A DNA stretch of 46,200 nucleotides from Clostridiales bacterium (GCA_021201535.1 JAJQEU010000085.1:1-46200); one strand, 5' to 3'; positions 1 to 9,193 are shown, counted from the stretch's first letter. Notes: generated by a model not told the origin, from the letters alone. Numbers and translations: made by a program.

Positions 1-90
1 TTTAATCTCGTCCGCATTAATATAATCCATATTCGGTTTCAATAATTCTGTAAATGTACTTTTTCCAGAACCATTAGGACCGGTAAACAC
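1..90 (-). CDS. Zeta-toxin-like P-loop ATPase/kinase, N-terminal part only (cut by window edge)
   Basis: The minus strand reads IVVFTGPNGSGKST followed by a helix and NADEIK. GPNGSGKST is a Walker A motif, and this N-terminal layout is that of zeta toxin/predicted ABC-type ATPase proteins, which phosphorylate a UDP-sugar in characterised zeta toxins. The gene continues beyond base 1. The start is uncertain. The reading frame is open upstream only to a TGA at about 111, and the first usable start in frame is GTG at 90, which would remove the KKPEI leader usual in relatives. A GTG at 112 with a good AGAGGG ribosome site would suit better, but from there the frame is off by one A. The small partner gene ends at 93, immediately upstream. 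Either the toxin gene is frameshifted at its second codon or it starts at 90. Confidence 0.6.
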   Translation of the reverse strand, partial: MFTGPNGSGKSTFTELLKPNMDYINADEIK

Positions 91-92
91 AA

Positions 93-311
93 CTATTTCA
101 GGCTTCTTTCACTATACCGTCCCTCTATTATTCTTTCTCCTACCTCTGTACGGCTTCCGTCACTGTTAATCTGATAAATCTTCTTATTTTTTCTATCATA
201 AACAGCTATCGGCACATCCATTGCCCGCTGCTTCTCCAACTCAATTCTCACTGCTGCTTTCGCCCGTTTTACCACCTGCTCATCAGAAAGATTTGATTGC
301 TGCTTCATCAT
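93..311 (-). CDS. Small partner protein of zeta-like toxin (putative antitoxin)
   Basis: A 72-residue charged protein, start chosen at the ATG at 311 because AAAGG lies about 7 bases upstream; a longer open frame to 416 begins in sequence that looks like promoter. The protein has an N-terminal helix rich in Lys/Glu (SDEQVVKRAKAAV, then RIELEKQRA) and a short beta-like stretch (IAVYDRKNKKIYQINSDG). Proteins of this kind are commonly found directly before zeta-like P-loop toxins in Clostridia. The toxin frame follows within a few bases, so the two are probably translated together. The antitoxin role is inferred from position, not from a recognised domain. Confidence 0.55.
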   Translation of the reverse strand: MMKQQSNLSDEQVVKRAKAAVRIELEKQRAMDVPIAVYDRKNKKIYQINSDGSRTEVGERIIEGRYSERSLK

Positions 312-348
312 AACCATCCTTTCATCGTCATTGCTAAAAACTGTTTTT

Positions 349-354
349 ATTATA
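349..354 (-). promoter_or_regulatory. Probable -10 element of the toxin/antitoxin-like pair
   Basis: TATAAT on the minus strand, about 40 bases upstream of the ATG at 311. No good -35 is visible; the upstream stretch is a T run. The AT-rich segment 340-420 therefore looks like promoter rather than an extension of the coding region. Confidence 0.4.
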
Positions 355-416
355 CTAAACATATGTGAGCAAAAAAATACATAACTAAAACAAAAAAACA
401 TCATTGTAAACAGCAT

Positions 417-626
417 TCTGCAATATCTTCAACAATCACGTAGACAGGATCATCCTCCTTCTCATTTTTTATGTAGAACTTATGTTTTGATTACCTCTTG
501 ATTACCCACCCTTGAAAAAGTAAGGTTTTATGCGGGTTTCCGGACACAGGCCGCGGGTTCGAGTGCCCTCGTACGCGATGCGTCCTGGGGCAGACCCTCC
601 CATCTCGCGCTTTTAAAGAGAGAGGA
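417..626. other. Gene-poor stretch between toxin pair and GH3 gene
   Basis: No convincing gene. Bases 530-600 are GC-richer than their surroundings and contain a TTCGAGT motif at about 559-565 that recalls a tRNA T-loop, but no tRNA can be folded around it. The segment may be a remnant of an integration site. The longest open frame across it (minus strand, 491-787) overlaps the end of the GH3 gene and has no ribosome site. Confidence 0.3.
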
Positions 627-743
627 TTATTTATCATAAAAGAACCAGCAGTCGCCATCAAGCGCATCCATCTCTCCGGCGACCTCCTGTACATCCTGAA
701 ACAGTTTGTCAGAGTAAAGCAAAACGATGATGGTAAAAATACG
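627..743 (-). pseudogene. Possible C-terminal gene remnant, unidentified
   Basis: Immediately after the GH3 stop codon, in a different frame, the minus strand stays open and reads VLLYSDKLFQDVQEV, then AGEMDALDGDCWFFYDK, and ends at TAA (627-629). The composition is protein-like (amphipathic, normal codon choice), but there is no ribosome site and no clear start. It may be the tail of a lost gene or a short coding sequence read through from GH3. I do not recognise the family. Confidence 0.25.
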
Positions 744-744
744 G

Positions 745-3165
745 CTACTCCAGTTTCAGAATCAGTCCCAGGACGCGCCGTGCGCATCGCTTCAGATCCT
801 CGCGGTCAAGTGCCCCCAGTTGCATCGCCTTCTTCACCCGCTCCGGAAAACCGGTCGCCATTTTTATGTCGTTTCCCGCTTTAATCTCCTTGTAATGCTC
901 ACCCCGGGTCCACCAGTCGGACGTAACCACGCCGCCGAAATGCCACTCTCCCCGCAGAATGTCCTCCAGCAATTCATGATTTTCCGAAGCCCGATGTCCG
1001 TTGACAGCATTGTAGGAGGACATGATCACCCAGGGATCCGCCTCCTTCACGATGATCTCGAAAGCGCGCAGATAGATTTCCCGCAGCGCCCGCTCTGATA
1101 CTCTGGAGTCGCTGTGTTTCCGGTTTGTCTCCTTATTATTCGCAGAGAAATGCTTTACCGCCGCCGCGATTTTCTGCGACTGGATACCGCGCACCATGGC
1201 GGCGCCCATCTTCCCGGAGATATAAGGGTCCTCGGAATAATACTCAAAATTTCTCCCGCACAGAGGATTTCTGTGAATGTTTACCGCCGGTGTCAGCCAT
1301 ACCGACAGATTGTTTTCCTTTACTTCCTCCGCGCCGGCTCTCCCTACCCGCTCCACCAGTTCTGTATTCCAGGTGCAGGCCAGCAGCGTCGCACAGGGCC
1401 ACGCCGTCGTGTACACGCCGCATTCCTCACCGAGCCGCAGACCGGCGGGTCCATCCGCCGTCATGACGGACGGTACGCCGTACTCCGGCAGATTGCCGAA
1501 ACCGAATGTATTTGCCACACCGGTGTTCGGTTGTCCGCCGAGAAGGCTGATCAGGTCGTCGTCACCGATCTGATCCAGAAATTCCTCTATGCCGACCTCG
1601 CCGTCCGCCACCTGTATCAATTTTTTCACATTCTTTTCATATGGATGCGTCAGCAGCTTCCTCTCACAGGGACGCACCGCCGGCGCAAGTGCCTCCTCCA
1701 TTCCCGGCTTCATTTTCTCAAACACGCAGGCATTCATATCGTTGGATTTGCCCAGGGGAAGCTCCTCATAAGTGCCGTCAGCGAGCAGACGGTTTTTCAG
1801 GTCGGTCGGCACCATCCGCGCGGACAGCTGCTCCACAACCAGATCCTGCCCGATCTCCATCTCAAAATCCGTTTTCCCGGCCTCCCGCACGGAACCGCCA
1901 ATATAAAAACAGTATGTTCCTTTTTCCAGAATCCACGCGGACTTCGCGATTTTTCCGAGGTCGTCATAAGAAGCCATATCCGCCACCTGAAAGGAAAGTT
2001 CAAGCTCCTGTGTCTCACCCGGCTGCAGCAGCCTTGTCTTCACAAAGGCCGCCAGCTCCCGCGCCGGTTTTTTCAATTTCCCCTGCGGGGCGCTGTAATA
2101 GATCTGTACCACGTCCTTGCCGGACATCCCGCCGGTATTGCTCACAGCGACAAGCGCCCGGATTTCCTCCTCTTCTCTCCTCATACCAAGGACAACGGTT
2201 GAAAATTCTGTATAGGAGAGGCCATGACCGAAGGGATAGACCACGCGTTTATCCGCGCCCGGGATCGTCTCAAAATAGCGGTACCCCACATAGATATCCT
2301 CTGTGTAATTTACATAACGCGCCGACTCATGAAAATTCGCTGTGGACGGGTAATCTGTCAGAGACACCGCAAAGGTGTCCGTCAGTCGGCCGCAAGGATT
2401 CGCCCCGCCGAAGAGAAGATCCGCCATCGCGAGACCGCCTGTCATGCCGCCCTGCCACGCGAGGAGAACGGAAGAAATAGTATCTTTCCCAAGCCAGGAG
2501 GTTTCAATCACTCCGCCGATGTTTAAAACCACCGCAATCCGGTCAAAAACCTTCTCCACACGCCGAATCATGACCCTCTCCTCCCCGCTCAGATAAAAAT
2601 CGCTCTCCGGAAAGATTTCTCTGGAAAGCTGAGGCATCGTCACCTCATTCTCCCACGGGTTCGCCGTATCTTCATCCGGGTAATCCACACCGGAGCGATC
2701 CCAGCCTTCCCCGGAAAAACGGCTGATCACGATGATCGCGGTATCTGTAAAATCTCTCGCTTTGCAAACCAGATCGTCACTGAGTTCCGGTTCTCTCGTC
2801 ATACCAGGCACAGCCCCTTCGCGATACTGCCCGGCGACATGGTTCCGATAAAAATCGGCCAGCGGCTCGTAGACTTTCACACCGCCCGCCCGCATTCGGA
2901 TACCGTCATACAGATGAAAGACTCGTGCAGACCGGACATCCCCGCTTCCGCCGCCGCCCTTGACATAATCAAAACTGCCCTTCCCGAAAAGCGCAATCTT
3001 CGCGTCGCCCGGCAGCGGCAACAGATGATTGTCATTTTTCAGAAGCACCATACCTTCCTTTGCCGCTTCCTCCGCAAGCTGCAGGTGTTCTTCCCCCGCC
3101 GTCACATAACCGCTCTCCCTCAGCGGAAGATTCGGCTGATACATGGCTCTTGCCCATTTTTCCAT
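745..3165 (-). CDS. Glycoside hydrolase family 3 beta-glucosidase, inverted domain order
   Basis: An 806-residue cytoplasmic enzyme (no signal peptide). The usual GH3 order is reversed. The GH3 C-terminal alpha/beta domain comes first (about residues 25-280, with KEGMVLLKNDNHLLPL and FGHGLSYTEF), followed by a fibronectin-III-like segment (about 330-400). The TIM-barrel domain comes last (about 520-806, with TADGPAGLR, GRNFEYYSEDPYISGK and AAAVKHFSANNKE). The predicted nucleophile is Asp750 in VVTSDWW. Inverted GH3 enzymes are known in gut Clostridia such as Ruminococcus albus and cleave beta-glucosides from plant polymers. The start at 3165 has AGAGG six bases upstream. The gene looks monocistronic. 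Substrate specificity cannot be read from sequence. Confidence 0.92.
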   Translation of the reverse strand: MEKWARAMYQPNLPLRESGYVTAGEEHLQLAEEAAKEGMVLLKNDNHLLPLPGDAKIALFGKGSFDYVKGGGGSGDVRSARVFHLYDGIRMRAGGVKVYEPLADFYRNHVAGQYREGAVPGMTREPELSDDLVCKARDFTDTAIIVISRFSGEGWDRSGVDYPDEDTANPWENEVTMPQLSREIFPESDFYLSGEERVMIRRVEKVFDRIAVVLNIGGVIETSWLGKDTISSVLLAWQGGMTGGLAMADLLFGGANPCGRLTDTFAVSLTDYPSTANFHESARYVNYTEDIYVGYRYFETIPGADKRVVYPFGHGLSYTEFSTVVLGMRREEEEIRALVAVSNTGGMSGKDVVQIYYSAPQGKLKKPARELAAFVKTRLLQPGETQELELSFQVADMASYDDLGKIAKSAWILEKGTYCFYIGGSVREAGKTDFEMEIGQDLVVEQLSARMVPTDLKNRLLADGTYEELPLGKSNDMNACVFEKMKPGMEEALAPAVRPCERKLLTHPYEKNVKKLIQVADGEVGIEEFLDQIGDDDLISLLGGQPNTGVANTFGFGNLPEYGVPSVMTADGPAGLRLGEECGVYTTAWPCATLLACTWNTELVERVGRAGAEEVKENNLSVWLTPAVNIHRNPLCGRNFEYYSEDPYISGKMGAAMVRGIQSQKIAAAVKHFSANNKETNRKHSDSRVSERALREIYLRAFEIIVKEADPWVIMSSYNAVNGHRASENHELLEDILRGEWHFGGVVTSDWWTRGEHYKEIKAGNDIKMATGFPERVKKAMQLGALDREDLKRCARRVLGLILKLE

Positions 3166-3254
3166 TTTATACCTCTTTTCTGATCATTAATGGAATGACA
3201 GGAAATAGCACCCGTCGTCTGAGGCGGATGCTATTTCTTTCATACTGTACCATA

Positions 3255-6200
3255 TTATTTTATAATATCCATCAGATAATCCGTATTTGCCAGCGGTTCA
3301 GCAAAAACATCATTCTTTACCGATATCAAAGCCATCTTCTCCGGCTTCAGCACACCGCCGATGACCTCACCCTCGGACGCTTCACGGTACCATGTCAGCT
3401 CTCCTGCCAGCTCACGTTCGATATCATCCTCTGTATCGTATGAAAACGGGATTTCCAGCGCCTCCGCCAGCTCGCAGATCAGCTGCCAGTTGTTCAGGCC
3501 GGCCTCCGGTTCCAGCGCCGCATGGGTCACCTGGAAACGTCGTTCGGTATTGATATAGCTTCCCTCTGCATGGATCGGAGCCGTGCCCGGCAGAATCACA
3601 TCCGCTCTGCGCGAAAGAGGTGTCAGATGCGTATCGCACACTGTCAGGAATTCCACGTCCTTCACAAGCGCGGGATCCGGGTTCTCACCGAGGACAAGAA
3701 GCGCTTTCACACCGTCCAGACACTCCGCGCCAGCCGTAATGCCCAGCTGCGTCAGTCCCTGGCTGTTGTTCTTCGGCTTCAGCATCACGATCCCGTCGCG
3801 CGGGCTTCCGATATGCCCGGAAAGAGCTGCGATGTCCGCGAGCAGTTCCGCACAGGGCACGGACACTGCATGCTGCTGGAACACGATCATAGCCTTTTTC
3901 GCCTTCTGATATAAACCGGCAATCTCCGCAGCCTCATCGGAGACAACCACATCCGCAACAGAATTCAGGAACGCATCATCCTCCTGTGAACCTGCCGCCG
4001 TGCCTTCTCCGGCCAGCGCTTTCGCGATCTGCTTTAAGAAATCCAGATTATTTTCTGTACAGACTGCTTTCGTCACAAATTCCATATGCGCCTGTTCATA
4101 TCCGACCGGATTGATGAGAATCACTTTCGCGCCCGCCTTCGCCGCCTGCATCAGCTTCACGCGCATCACCTGGTTAGCCTGCGCGTCAAAACCGACCGCC
4201 AGGATTACCTCCGTACCCATCAGCTCATCCATTGTATTCGGAGACGCGTTCAGACCGAGCACGGGTTCCAGCCCGCAGGCGCAGTTACTGAAGCTGAATA
4301 TCTTCGCACCCAGGCAGTCCGCCAGTTTTTTTGCCAGATAAGCTTCCTCCGTGGTAAACCGCGCAGATACTGCTATGGCGGCCGCGCCGCTGCCGTAACG
4401 GCGGGCAGTCGACTGCATGGATTTTGCAATCAGAACCAGAGCGTCATGATAGCTAACAGGGACAAATCCTTCTGCAGTTTTCTCATTTCCTTCCGTCTTC
4501 ATCATCGGAACGCATATCCTGTCCTCCTCCCGGCAAGCGCTTGAAAATCCGAATTTCCCGTTCACGCAGAGCACGCCCGCGCTCACCGGTCCGTCCGGAT
4601 CCGGAAGCGCCTTCACCGCCAGGCTGCCGCAGGTCTTGATCTTCTGTGAACAGCCCATGGAGCAGAAACCGCAGATCGTATCCGTCTCCTCTGTCTCAAG
4701 CGGAATCTGCTTCTTCATCGGGAGGTGCTCCTGCAGGGCGCCCGTCGGACAAATGCTGACACACTGCCCGCAGGAAATACAGCCGGTCTCTTCCAGATGC
4801 CTGCCCAGAGCCGGAAGCACCACCGTGTCAAACCCGCGGTTCACAAATCCGAGCGCGCCGACTCCCATGACTTCCTCACAGGCGCGGACACAGAGTCCGC
4901 ACAGGATACATTTGTTCGGATCCCGTTCAATGAAGGGATGAGGATCCTCAAACTCTGTTTTTTTGATCTCACCGGCAATGCGCTCCGGTTTCACATCATA
5001 CCGGTTCGCATAGGCCACGAGCTTACACTCAAAATAATCGCGGCACCCGCACTCCAGGCAGCGTGAAGCCTCCGCAGAAGCCTGCTCCGGCGTGAGTCCG
5101 CCTGCCACTTCCAGGAAGTTGTCCCTGCGCTCCTCCGGAGAAAGCTGCGGTATCTCCGGGCGGCACTGCCGCTCCCTGTCCTCAAAAGTCTTCTCCGTGA
5201 CGTCCTTTCGTTCCACGGTATACTCCGGCCTGTAAGCGACGGTTTTCCCTTCCAGGAAAGAGTCAACCACTTCGCTGCCCTTTTTCGCGTCCGCGATGGA
5301 CTCCACCGCGATGGATATCTTGTCGTTTCCGCAGTCGCCGCCGGCAAAAACGCCCGGAAGACTCGTCATAAAGGTCGCTTTATCGTAGATGATACCGTTC
5401 TTTTTTGTTAATTCCACACCGGTAATCCCATCGGGATCCACCGCCTGACCGATCGCAAGGATAACCATATCCACATCCAGTTCCTCGGTACAGCCCTCCA
5501 CGGGACGCGGGGAGCGCCTGCCGCTGGCATCCGGCTCGCCGAGTTCCATCACCTGCAGGGTTACGGAAGACACGCGTCCGTCTTCTCCCGCATGGATTTT
5601 TAAAGGATTGGTCAGGTTTTTGAAAATAACTCCTTCCTCCTGTGCCTCCCCGATCTCCATCCTGTCCGCCGGCATTTCATCGATCGTGCGACGGTAAACA
5701 TTATAAACTTTATCAGCGCCGAGACGGACCGCGCTGCGGCAGGCATCCATAGCCGTGTTGCCGCCGCCGACGACTGCTACCCGTCTGCCCATCTCAAAGG
5801 GTTCGTTCCGCTCGATCTTTCCGAGGAAATTGATGCCGCCGATTACGCCCGGGGTGTCCTCGCCCTCGCACCTCACGCCGGTGGATTTCCAGGCGCCGAT
5901 GCCGATGCACACCGCGTCATAATCCCTCCGGATGGATGCAAATGAAATATCCCTGCCGACCTTCGTGCCGGTGCAGATCTCCACGCCCATGTCCCGGATC
6001 AGCTGAACTTCCTCCTCCAGCACCGCCTTGGGGAGACGGTACTCCGGAATGCCGTAGCGCAGCATGCCGCCGGCATAGGGCATCGCCTCAAACACCGTGA
6101 CGGCATGCCCTTTCTGACGCAGGAAATAAGCCATGGACAGGCCGTATGGACCTGCGCCGATGATGGCGACAGTCTTCCCTGTGTCCTGGGCGCAGTCCGG

Positions 6201-6755
6201 CATGTAAGGATCCCCTTCCAGATCCAGGTCCCCGGCAAAGCGTTTCATGTTCGCAATAGAAACCGGCTCCTCGACCAGTCCGCGGCGGCATTCTGCCTCA
6301 CAGGGATGCGGGCACACGCGCCCGATGGATGCGGGGAGCGGGATCCGGTCTTTGATCAGTTCCAGCGCCTCCCGGTAACGTCCCTCCGCGATCAGGCCCA
6401 CATACCCCTGGCAGTCCGTCTGTGCCGGACATGCCTTCACGCACGGCGGGCGGCAGTCGCCCGCATGGTTCGAGAGCAGAAGCTCCAGATTTGTCTTTCT
6501 GGACTCCTCGATGCGCCTGCTTTTCGTGCGGATGACCATATTCGGCGCAACCTCCGTGGCACAGGATTTTAAAAGCTTCGGATTGCCCTCCGCCTCCACC
6601 ACACAGAGCCCGCAGGCCCCGTAAATCTCCATGCGCCCGTCATAACAGAGGGTCGGTATATAAATATCATTTTCTCTGGCCACCTCCAGGATCGTCTGTC
6701 CCGGCAGGGCAGTCACTTCTTTTCCGTCTATGTTGATTCTGTACTTTTTTACCAT
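3255..6755 (-). CDS. Large fused subunit of an Stn-type electron-bifurcating transhydrogenase: 2Fe-2S + GltD-like + ferredoxin + MopB-like
   Basis: A 1166-residue protein. Start ATG 6755 is set by AGGAGGG five bases upstream, overlapping the stop of the previous gene. The domains in order are: NuoG-type [2Fe-2S] (Cys37, 48, 51, 66); His/Cys cluster region (about 97-115); GltD/NfnB-like FAD and NAD(P) domain (about 120-510, with AIIGAGPYGLSMAY and VAVVGGGNTAMDA); a Cys cluster near 566-577; two [4Fe-4S] motifs (CILCGLCVRAC, CISCGQCVSIC); and a molybdopterin-oxidoreductase-like domain from about 690 (CGFCSMGC, VLCVNGKF). The last domain is short, lacks the C-terminal dinucleotide-binding domain, and has NCACG where formate dehydrogenases carry R-x-(C/U)-H, so formate oxidation is unlikely. 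With the two upstream genes it matches the architecture of the StnABC transhydrogenase of Sporomusa, which couples NADH, NADPH and ferredoxin. Confidence 0.8.
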   Translation of the reverse strand: MVKKYRINIDGKEVTALPGQTILEVARENDIYIPTLCYDGRMEIYGACGLCVVEAEGNPKLLKSCATEVAPNMVIRTKSRRIEESRKTNLELLLSNHAGDCRPPCVKACPAQTDCQGYVGLIAEGRYREALELIKDRIPLPASIGRVCPHPCEAECRRGLVEEPVSIANMKRFAGDLDLEGDPYMPDCAQDTGKTVAIIGAGPYGLSMAYFLRQKGHAVTVFEAMPYAGGMLRYGIPEYRLPKAVLEEEVQLIRDMGVEICTGTKVGRDISFASIRRDYDAVCIGIGAWKSTGVRCEGEDTPGVIGGINFLGKIERNEPFEMGRRVAVVGGGNTAMDACRSAVRLGADKVYNVYRRTIDEMPADRMEIGEAQEEGVIFKNLTNPLKIHAGEDGRVSSVTLQVMELGEPDASGRRSPRPVEGCTEELDVDMVILAIGQAVDPDGITGVELTKKNGIIYDKATFMTSLPGVFAGGDCGNDKISIAVESIADAKKGSEVVDSFLEGKTVAYRPEYTVERKDVTEKTFEDRERQCRPEIPQLSPEERRDNFLEVAGGLTPEQASAEASRCLECGCRDYFECKLVAYANRYDVKPERIAGEIKKTEFEDPHPFIERDPNKCILCGLCVRACEEVMGVGALGFVNRGFDTVVLPALGRHLEETGCISCGQCVSICPTGALQEHLPMKKQIPLETEETDTICGFCSMGCSQKIKTCGSLAVKALPDPDGPVSAGVLCVNGKFGFSSACREEDRICVPMMKTEGNEKTAEGFVPVSYHDALVLIAKSMQSTARRYGSGAAAIAVSARFTTEEAYLAKKLADCLGAKIFSFSNCACGLEPVLGLNASPNTMDELMGTEVILAVGFDAQANQVMRVKLMQAAKAGAKVILINPVGYEQAHMEFVTKAVCTENNLDFLKQIAKALAGEGTAAGSQEDDAFLNSVADVVVSDEAAEIAGLYQKAKKAMIVFQQHAVSVPCAELLADIAALSGHIGSPRDGIVMLKPKNNSQGLTQLGITAGAECLDGVKALLVLGENPDPALVKDVEFLTVCDTHLTPLSRRADVILPGTAPIHAEGSYINTERRFQVTHAALEPEAGLNNWQLICELAEALEIPFSYDTEDDIERELAGELTWYREASEGEVIGGVLKPEKMALISVKNDVFAEPLANTDYLMDIIK

Positions 6756-6765
6756 GTCTGCCCTC

Positions 6766-8520
6766 CTACTGAATCTCGATCGCGCCAAACCGGCAGTTTT
6801 CCGCACATCTGCCGCACTTAACGCATTTGGCCGGGTCGATTGTATGCTGATTTTTTACAGTTCCGCTGATGGCGTCCACCGGACAGTTCCGGGCACAGAG
6901 CGTGCATCCGACGCACTTGTCGGTAATCCTGTACGAAATCAGGGCTTTACATGATTTTGCGGTACATTTATGGTGATAAATATGATCCTCATACTCGTTC
7001 CTGAAATACCGCAGGGTAGTCAGAACCGGGTTCGGCGCCGTCTGTCCCAGGCCGCACATGGCGCCGTCGCGCACTTTCAGAGCCAGTTCTTCCAGAAGCT
7101 CAATGTCGCCGTCGCGGCCTTCGCCGTTTGTAATGCGCTCCAGTATCTCCAGCATCCGCCGGGTTCCCAGCCTGCAGTAATTGCACTTGCCGCAGGACTC
7201 CTTCCGCGTGAAATCCAGAAAATACCGGGCCATGTCCACCATACAGGTGTCTTCGTCCATAACGATCATGCCGCCGGATCCGACGATGGCTCCCGTCTTG
7301 TTGATATGCTCGTAGGAAACCGGTGTGTCAATCAGCTCCGCCGGAATACACCCGCCGGAAGGTCCGCCCATCTGAACGGCCTTGAACGTCTTGCCGTTCT
7401 TGATGCCGCCTCCGGTCTTATAGATCACATCCTTTAATGTCAGGCCCATCGGCACCTCGACCAGGCCGCCCTTTTGTATCTTGCCGGCCAGGGCAAACAC
7501 CTTCGTGCCATTGCTCTGATCCGTGCCGTAGGCGGCAAACGCCCCTCCGCCGCTGCGGATGATCCACGGCACATTGGCATAGGTTTCTACATTATTGATA
7601 TTCGTCGGCTTCTGCCAGTAGCCCTTCTGCGCCGGGAACGGCGGTTTTAATCGAGGCATCCCGCGCTCGCCCTCGAGGGACGCGATCAGCGCCGTCTCCT
7701 CTCCGCAGACAAACGCCCCGGCACCCGCCTTGATCCGTATATCAAAATCCCGGTCTGTCCCGAAATTTTTCTTCCCGAGAAATCCTTTTTCGCGCGCCTG
7801 CTCCAGAGCGGTCTCCAGACGTTCGATAGCCAGCGGGTATTCAGCGCGAACATAGATCACGCCCTCGCAGGCGCCCATGGCGTAGCCGCCGATGAGCATG
7901 CCCTCCAGCACAGCGTTCGGGTCGCCCTCCAGGACGCTCCGGTCCATGAAAGCGCCCGGGTCGCCCTCGTCAGCATTACAGACTATGTATTTTTCCGTCC
8001 CCTCACTCTGACGGGCCGCGTTCCATTTAAACCAGGTCGGAAATCCCGCACCGCCGCGGCCGCGCAGGCCGGAAAGTCTGATTTCCGCGATGACCTCTTC
8101 GGGCGTCATCTCTGTCAGAGCCTTCCGGGCGGCCTCATAGCCGTCCTGTTCTATGTAATCTTCAATACGCTCCGGATTGATCCGCCCGCAGTTCTGCAGG
8201 ACGATCCGCTTCTGATTGGAGAGAATGGCCGCATCCTCTTCGGAGATGGCCTGGTTGCCGCATACTTCACCACCGACCAGATGTCTGTCAACAATAGGGG
8301 AAACGTCTTTCGGCTGTACCTTCACATAGCGTGCCTGCAGTATACCGTCATTCCCGTAGACATCCACGATCGGCTCCAGATAACAGGCGCCGATGCACCC
8401 CGTCTTGTCCAGGACGACATCCGCCAGGCCGCGCTCCGTAATCTGCTTTCTGAATTCCGCCTCCGTCTTTTTCGCGCCGCCGGCAATCCCGCAGCTTCCC
8501 TGTCCGATCACTACCCTCAT
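6766..8520 (-). CDS. NuoF/HydB-like FMN, NADH-binding iron-sulfur subunit (StnB-like)
   Basis: A 584-residue protein of the HydB/HndC/StnB size class. The N-terminus is a thioredoxin-like [2Fe-2S] domain (Cys10, and CIGACYLEP near 42-50). Next comes the NuoF core with the glycine-rich NADH/FMN loop GRGGAGFPTWFKW and the GDPGAFMDRSVLEGDP motif, an SLBB segment, and the [4Fe-4S] site CGKCNYCRLGTRRM. The C-terminus carries two ferredoxin clusters (CVGCTLCARNC and CVKCGRCAENC). This is the flavin subunit expected to carry out electron bifurcation with NADH. Its ATG overlaps the upstream subunit stop by four bases, and its stop overlaps the ribosome site of the downstream fused subunit, so the three are translationally coupled. 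Confidence 0.92.
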   Translation of the reverse strand: MRVVIGQGSCGIAGGAKKTEAEFRKQITERGLADVVLDKTGCIGACYLEPIVDVYGNDGILQARYVKVQPKDVSPIVDRHLVGGEVCGNQAISEEDAAILSNQKRIVLQNCGRINPERIEDYIEQDGYEAARKALTEMTPEEVIAEIRLSGLRGRGGAGFPTWFKWNAARQSEGTEKYIVCNADEGDPGAFMDRSVLEGDPNAVLEGMLIGGYAMGACEGVIYVRAEYPLAIERLETALEQAREKGFLGKKNFGTDRDFDIRIKAGAGAFVCGEETALIASLEGERGMPRLKPPFPAQKGYWQKPTNINNVETYANVPWIIRSGGGAFAAYGTDQSNGTKVFALAGKIQKGGLVEVPMGLTLKDVIYKTGGGIKNGKTFKAVQMGGPSGGCIPAELIDTPVSYEHINKTGAIVGSGGMIVMDEDTCMVDMARYFLDFTRKESCGKCNYCRLGTRRMLEILERITNGEGRDGDIELLEELALKVRDGAMCGLGQTAPNPVLTTLRYFRNEYEDHIYHHKCTAKSCKALISYRITDKCVGCTLCARNCPVDAISGTVKNQHTIDPAKCVKCGRCAENCRFGAIEIQ

Positions 8521-9047
8521 ACCGGCACCTCCCTCTTTTCCCCGGCCCGGATCTCTTCAAGGATCTTCACCACGGAATCCTTCGTCAGATTGCCATAGGT
8601 CTCCTCCCCGTCCGCGCTCTTGATCATCATGACCGGCGCGAGAGAACAGCAGCCGAGACAGGCCACATTATTTAATGTGAATATCCCGTCCTCCGTCGTC
8701 TCTCCATCCTGTACGCACAGATATTCGCTGACCGCCTCCTGTATGCGGTCAGCGCCGTTGACATGACAGGCCGTGCCCTTGCACAGCATGATCAGATATT
8801 TTCCGATCGGTGTCAGGCGGAACTGTGCGTAAAAAGTGGCGACGCCGTAAATCCGCGCCGGCCGGATGCCGGTTTTGTCGGATATGTAATCGATGACTTC
8901 CGGCGACAGATAACCATAGATATCCTGCGCACGCTGCAGGATCGTAATCAGGCTGCCCGGTACCGGAGCATATTTTTCCAGCGTCGGCGCCAGCAGTGTG
9001 AAATCCTGTCCGGTCTCCGGCGCGGGAATCCTGTTTTCTGAAATCAT
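8517..9047 (-). CDS. NuoE/HydC-like [2Fe-2S] subunit (StnC-like)
   Basis: A 176-residue thioredoxin-like ferredoxin subunit. A helical N-terminus (LITILQRAQDIYGYLSPEVI) is followed by GVATFYAQFRL and the four cluster cysteines in CKGTACHVNGA and CLGCCSLAP. This is the first gene of the three-gene redox operon; AAAGGGG precedes the ATG by 8 bases. In HydABC, Hnd and Stn complexes this subunit passes electrons to and from the flavin subunit. The 146-base upstream gap holds no strong promoter that I can identify, so transcription may come from folD or from a weak local promoter. Confidence 0.92.
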   Translation of the reverse strand: MISENRIPAPETGQDFTLLAPTLEKYAPVPGSLITILQRAQDIYGYLSPEVIDYISDKTGIRPARIYGVATFYAQFRLTPIGKYLIMLCKGTACHVNGADRIQEAVSEYLCVQDGETTEDGIFTLNNVACLGCCSLAPVMMIKSADGEETYGNLTKDSVVKILEEIRAGEKREVPV

Positions 9048-9193
9048 TTGCCAATCCCCTTTCGTATCATGAATTAATCATTGCATTGTATCTTTTCTGT
9101 CTTTGTACGTAACTGAGTCAGACCAGAAATTCCTTTTACACTCTGTTTGTGAAAACTTTTTGACAAAACAGCTGATCTATACACATTCATGTT

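Noticed and set aside
553-569. TTCGAGT in a GC-rich context resembling a tRNA T-arm
   Set aside because: The T stem does not pair with a seven-base loop and no acceptor, D or anticodon arms can be placed around it.
1114-2202. Long plus-strand frames opposite the GH3 gene (up to 362 codons)
   Set aside because: They mirror the codon structure of the GH3 gene, lack ribosome sites and have Arg/His/Pro-rich shadow composition.
3255-6755. Calling the fused redox subunit a formate dehydrogenase
   Set aside because: The Arg-x-(Cys/Sec)-His site is absent and the C-terminal molybdopterin-dinucleotide domain is missing.
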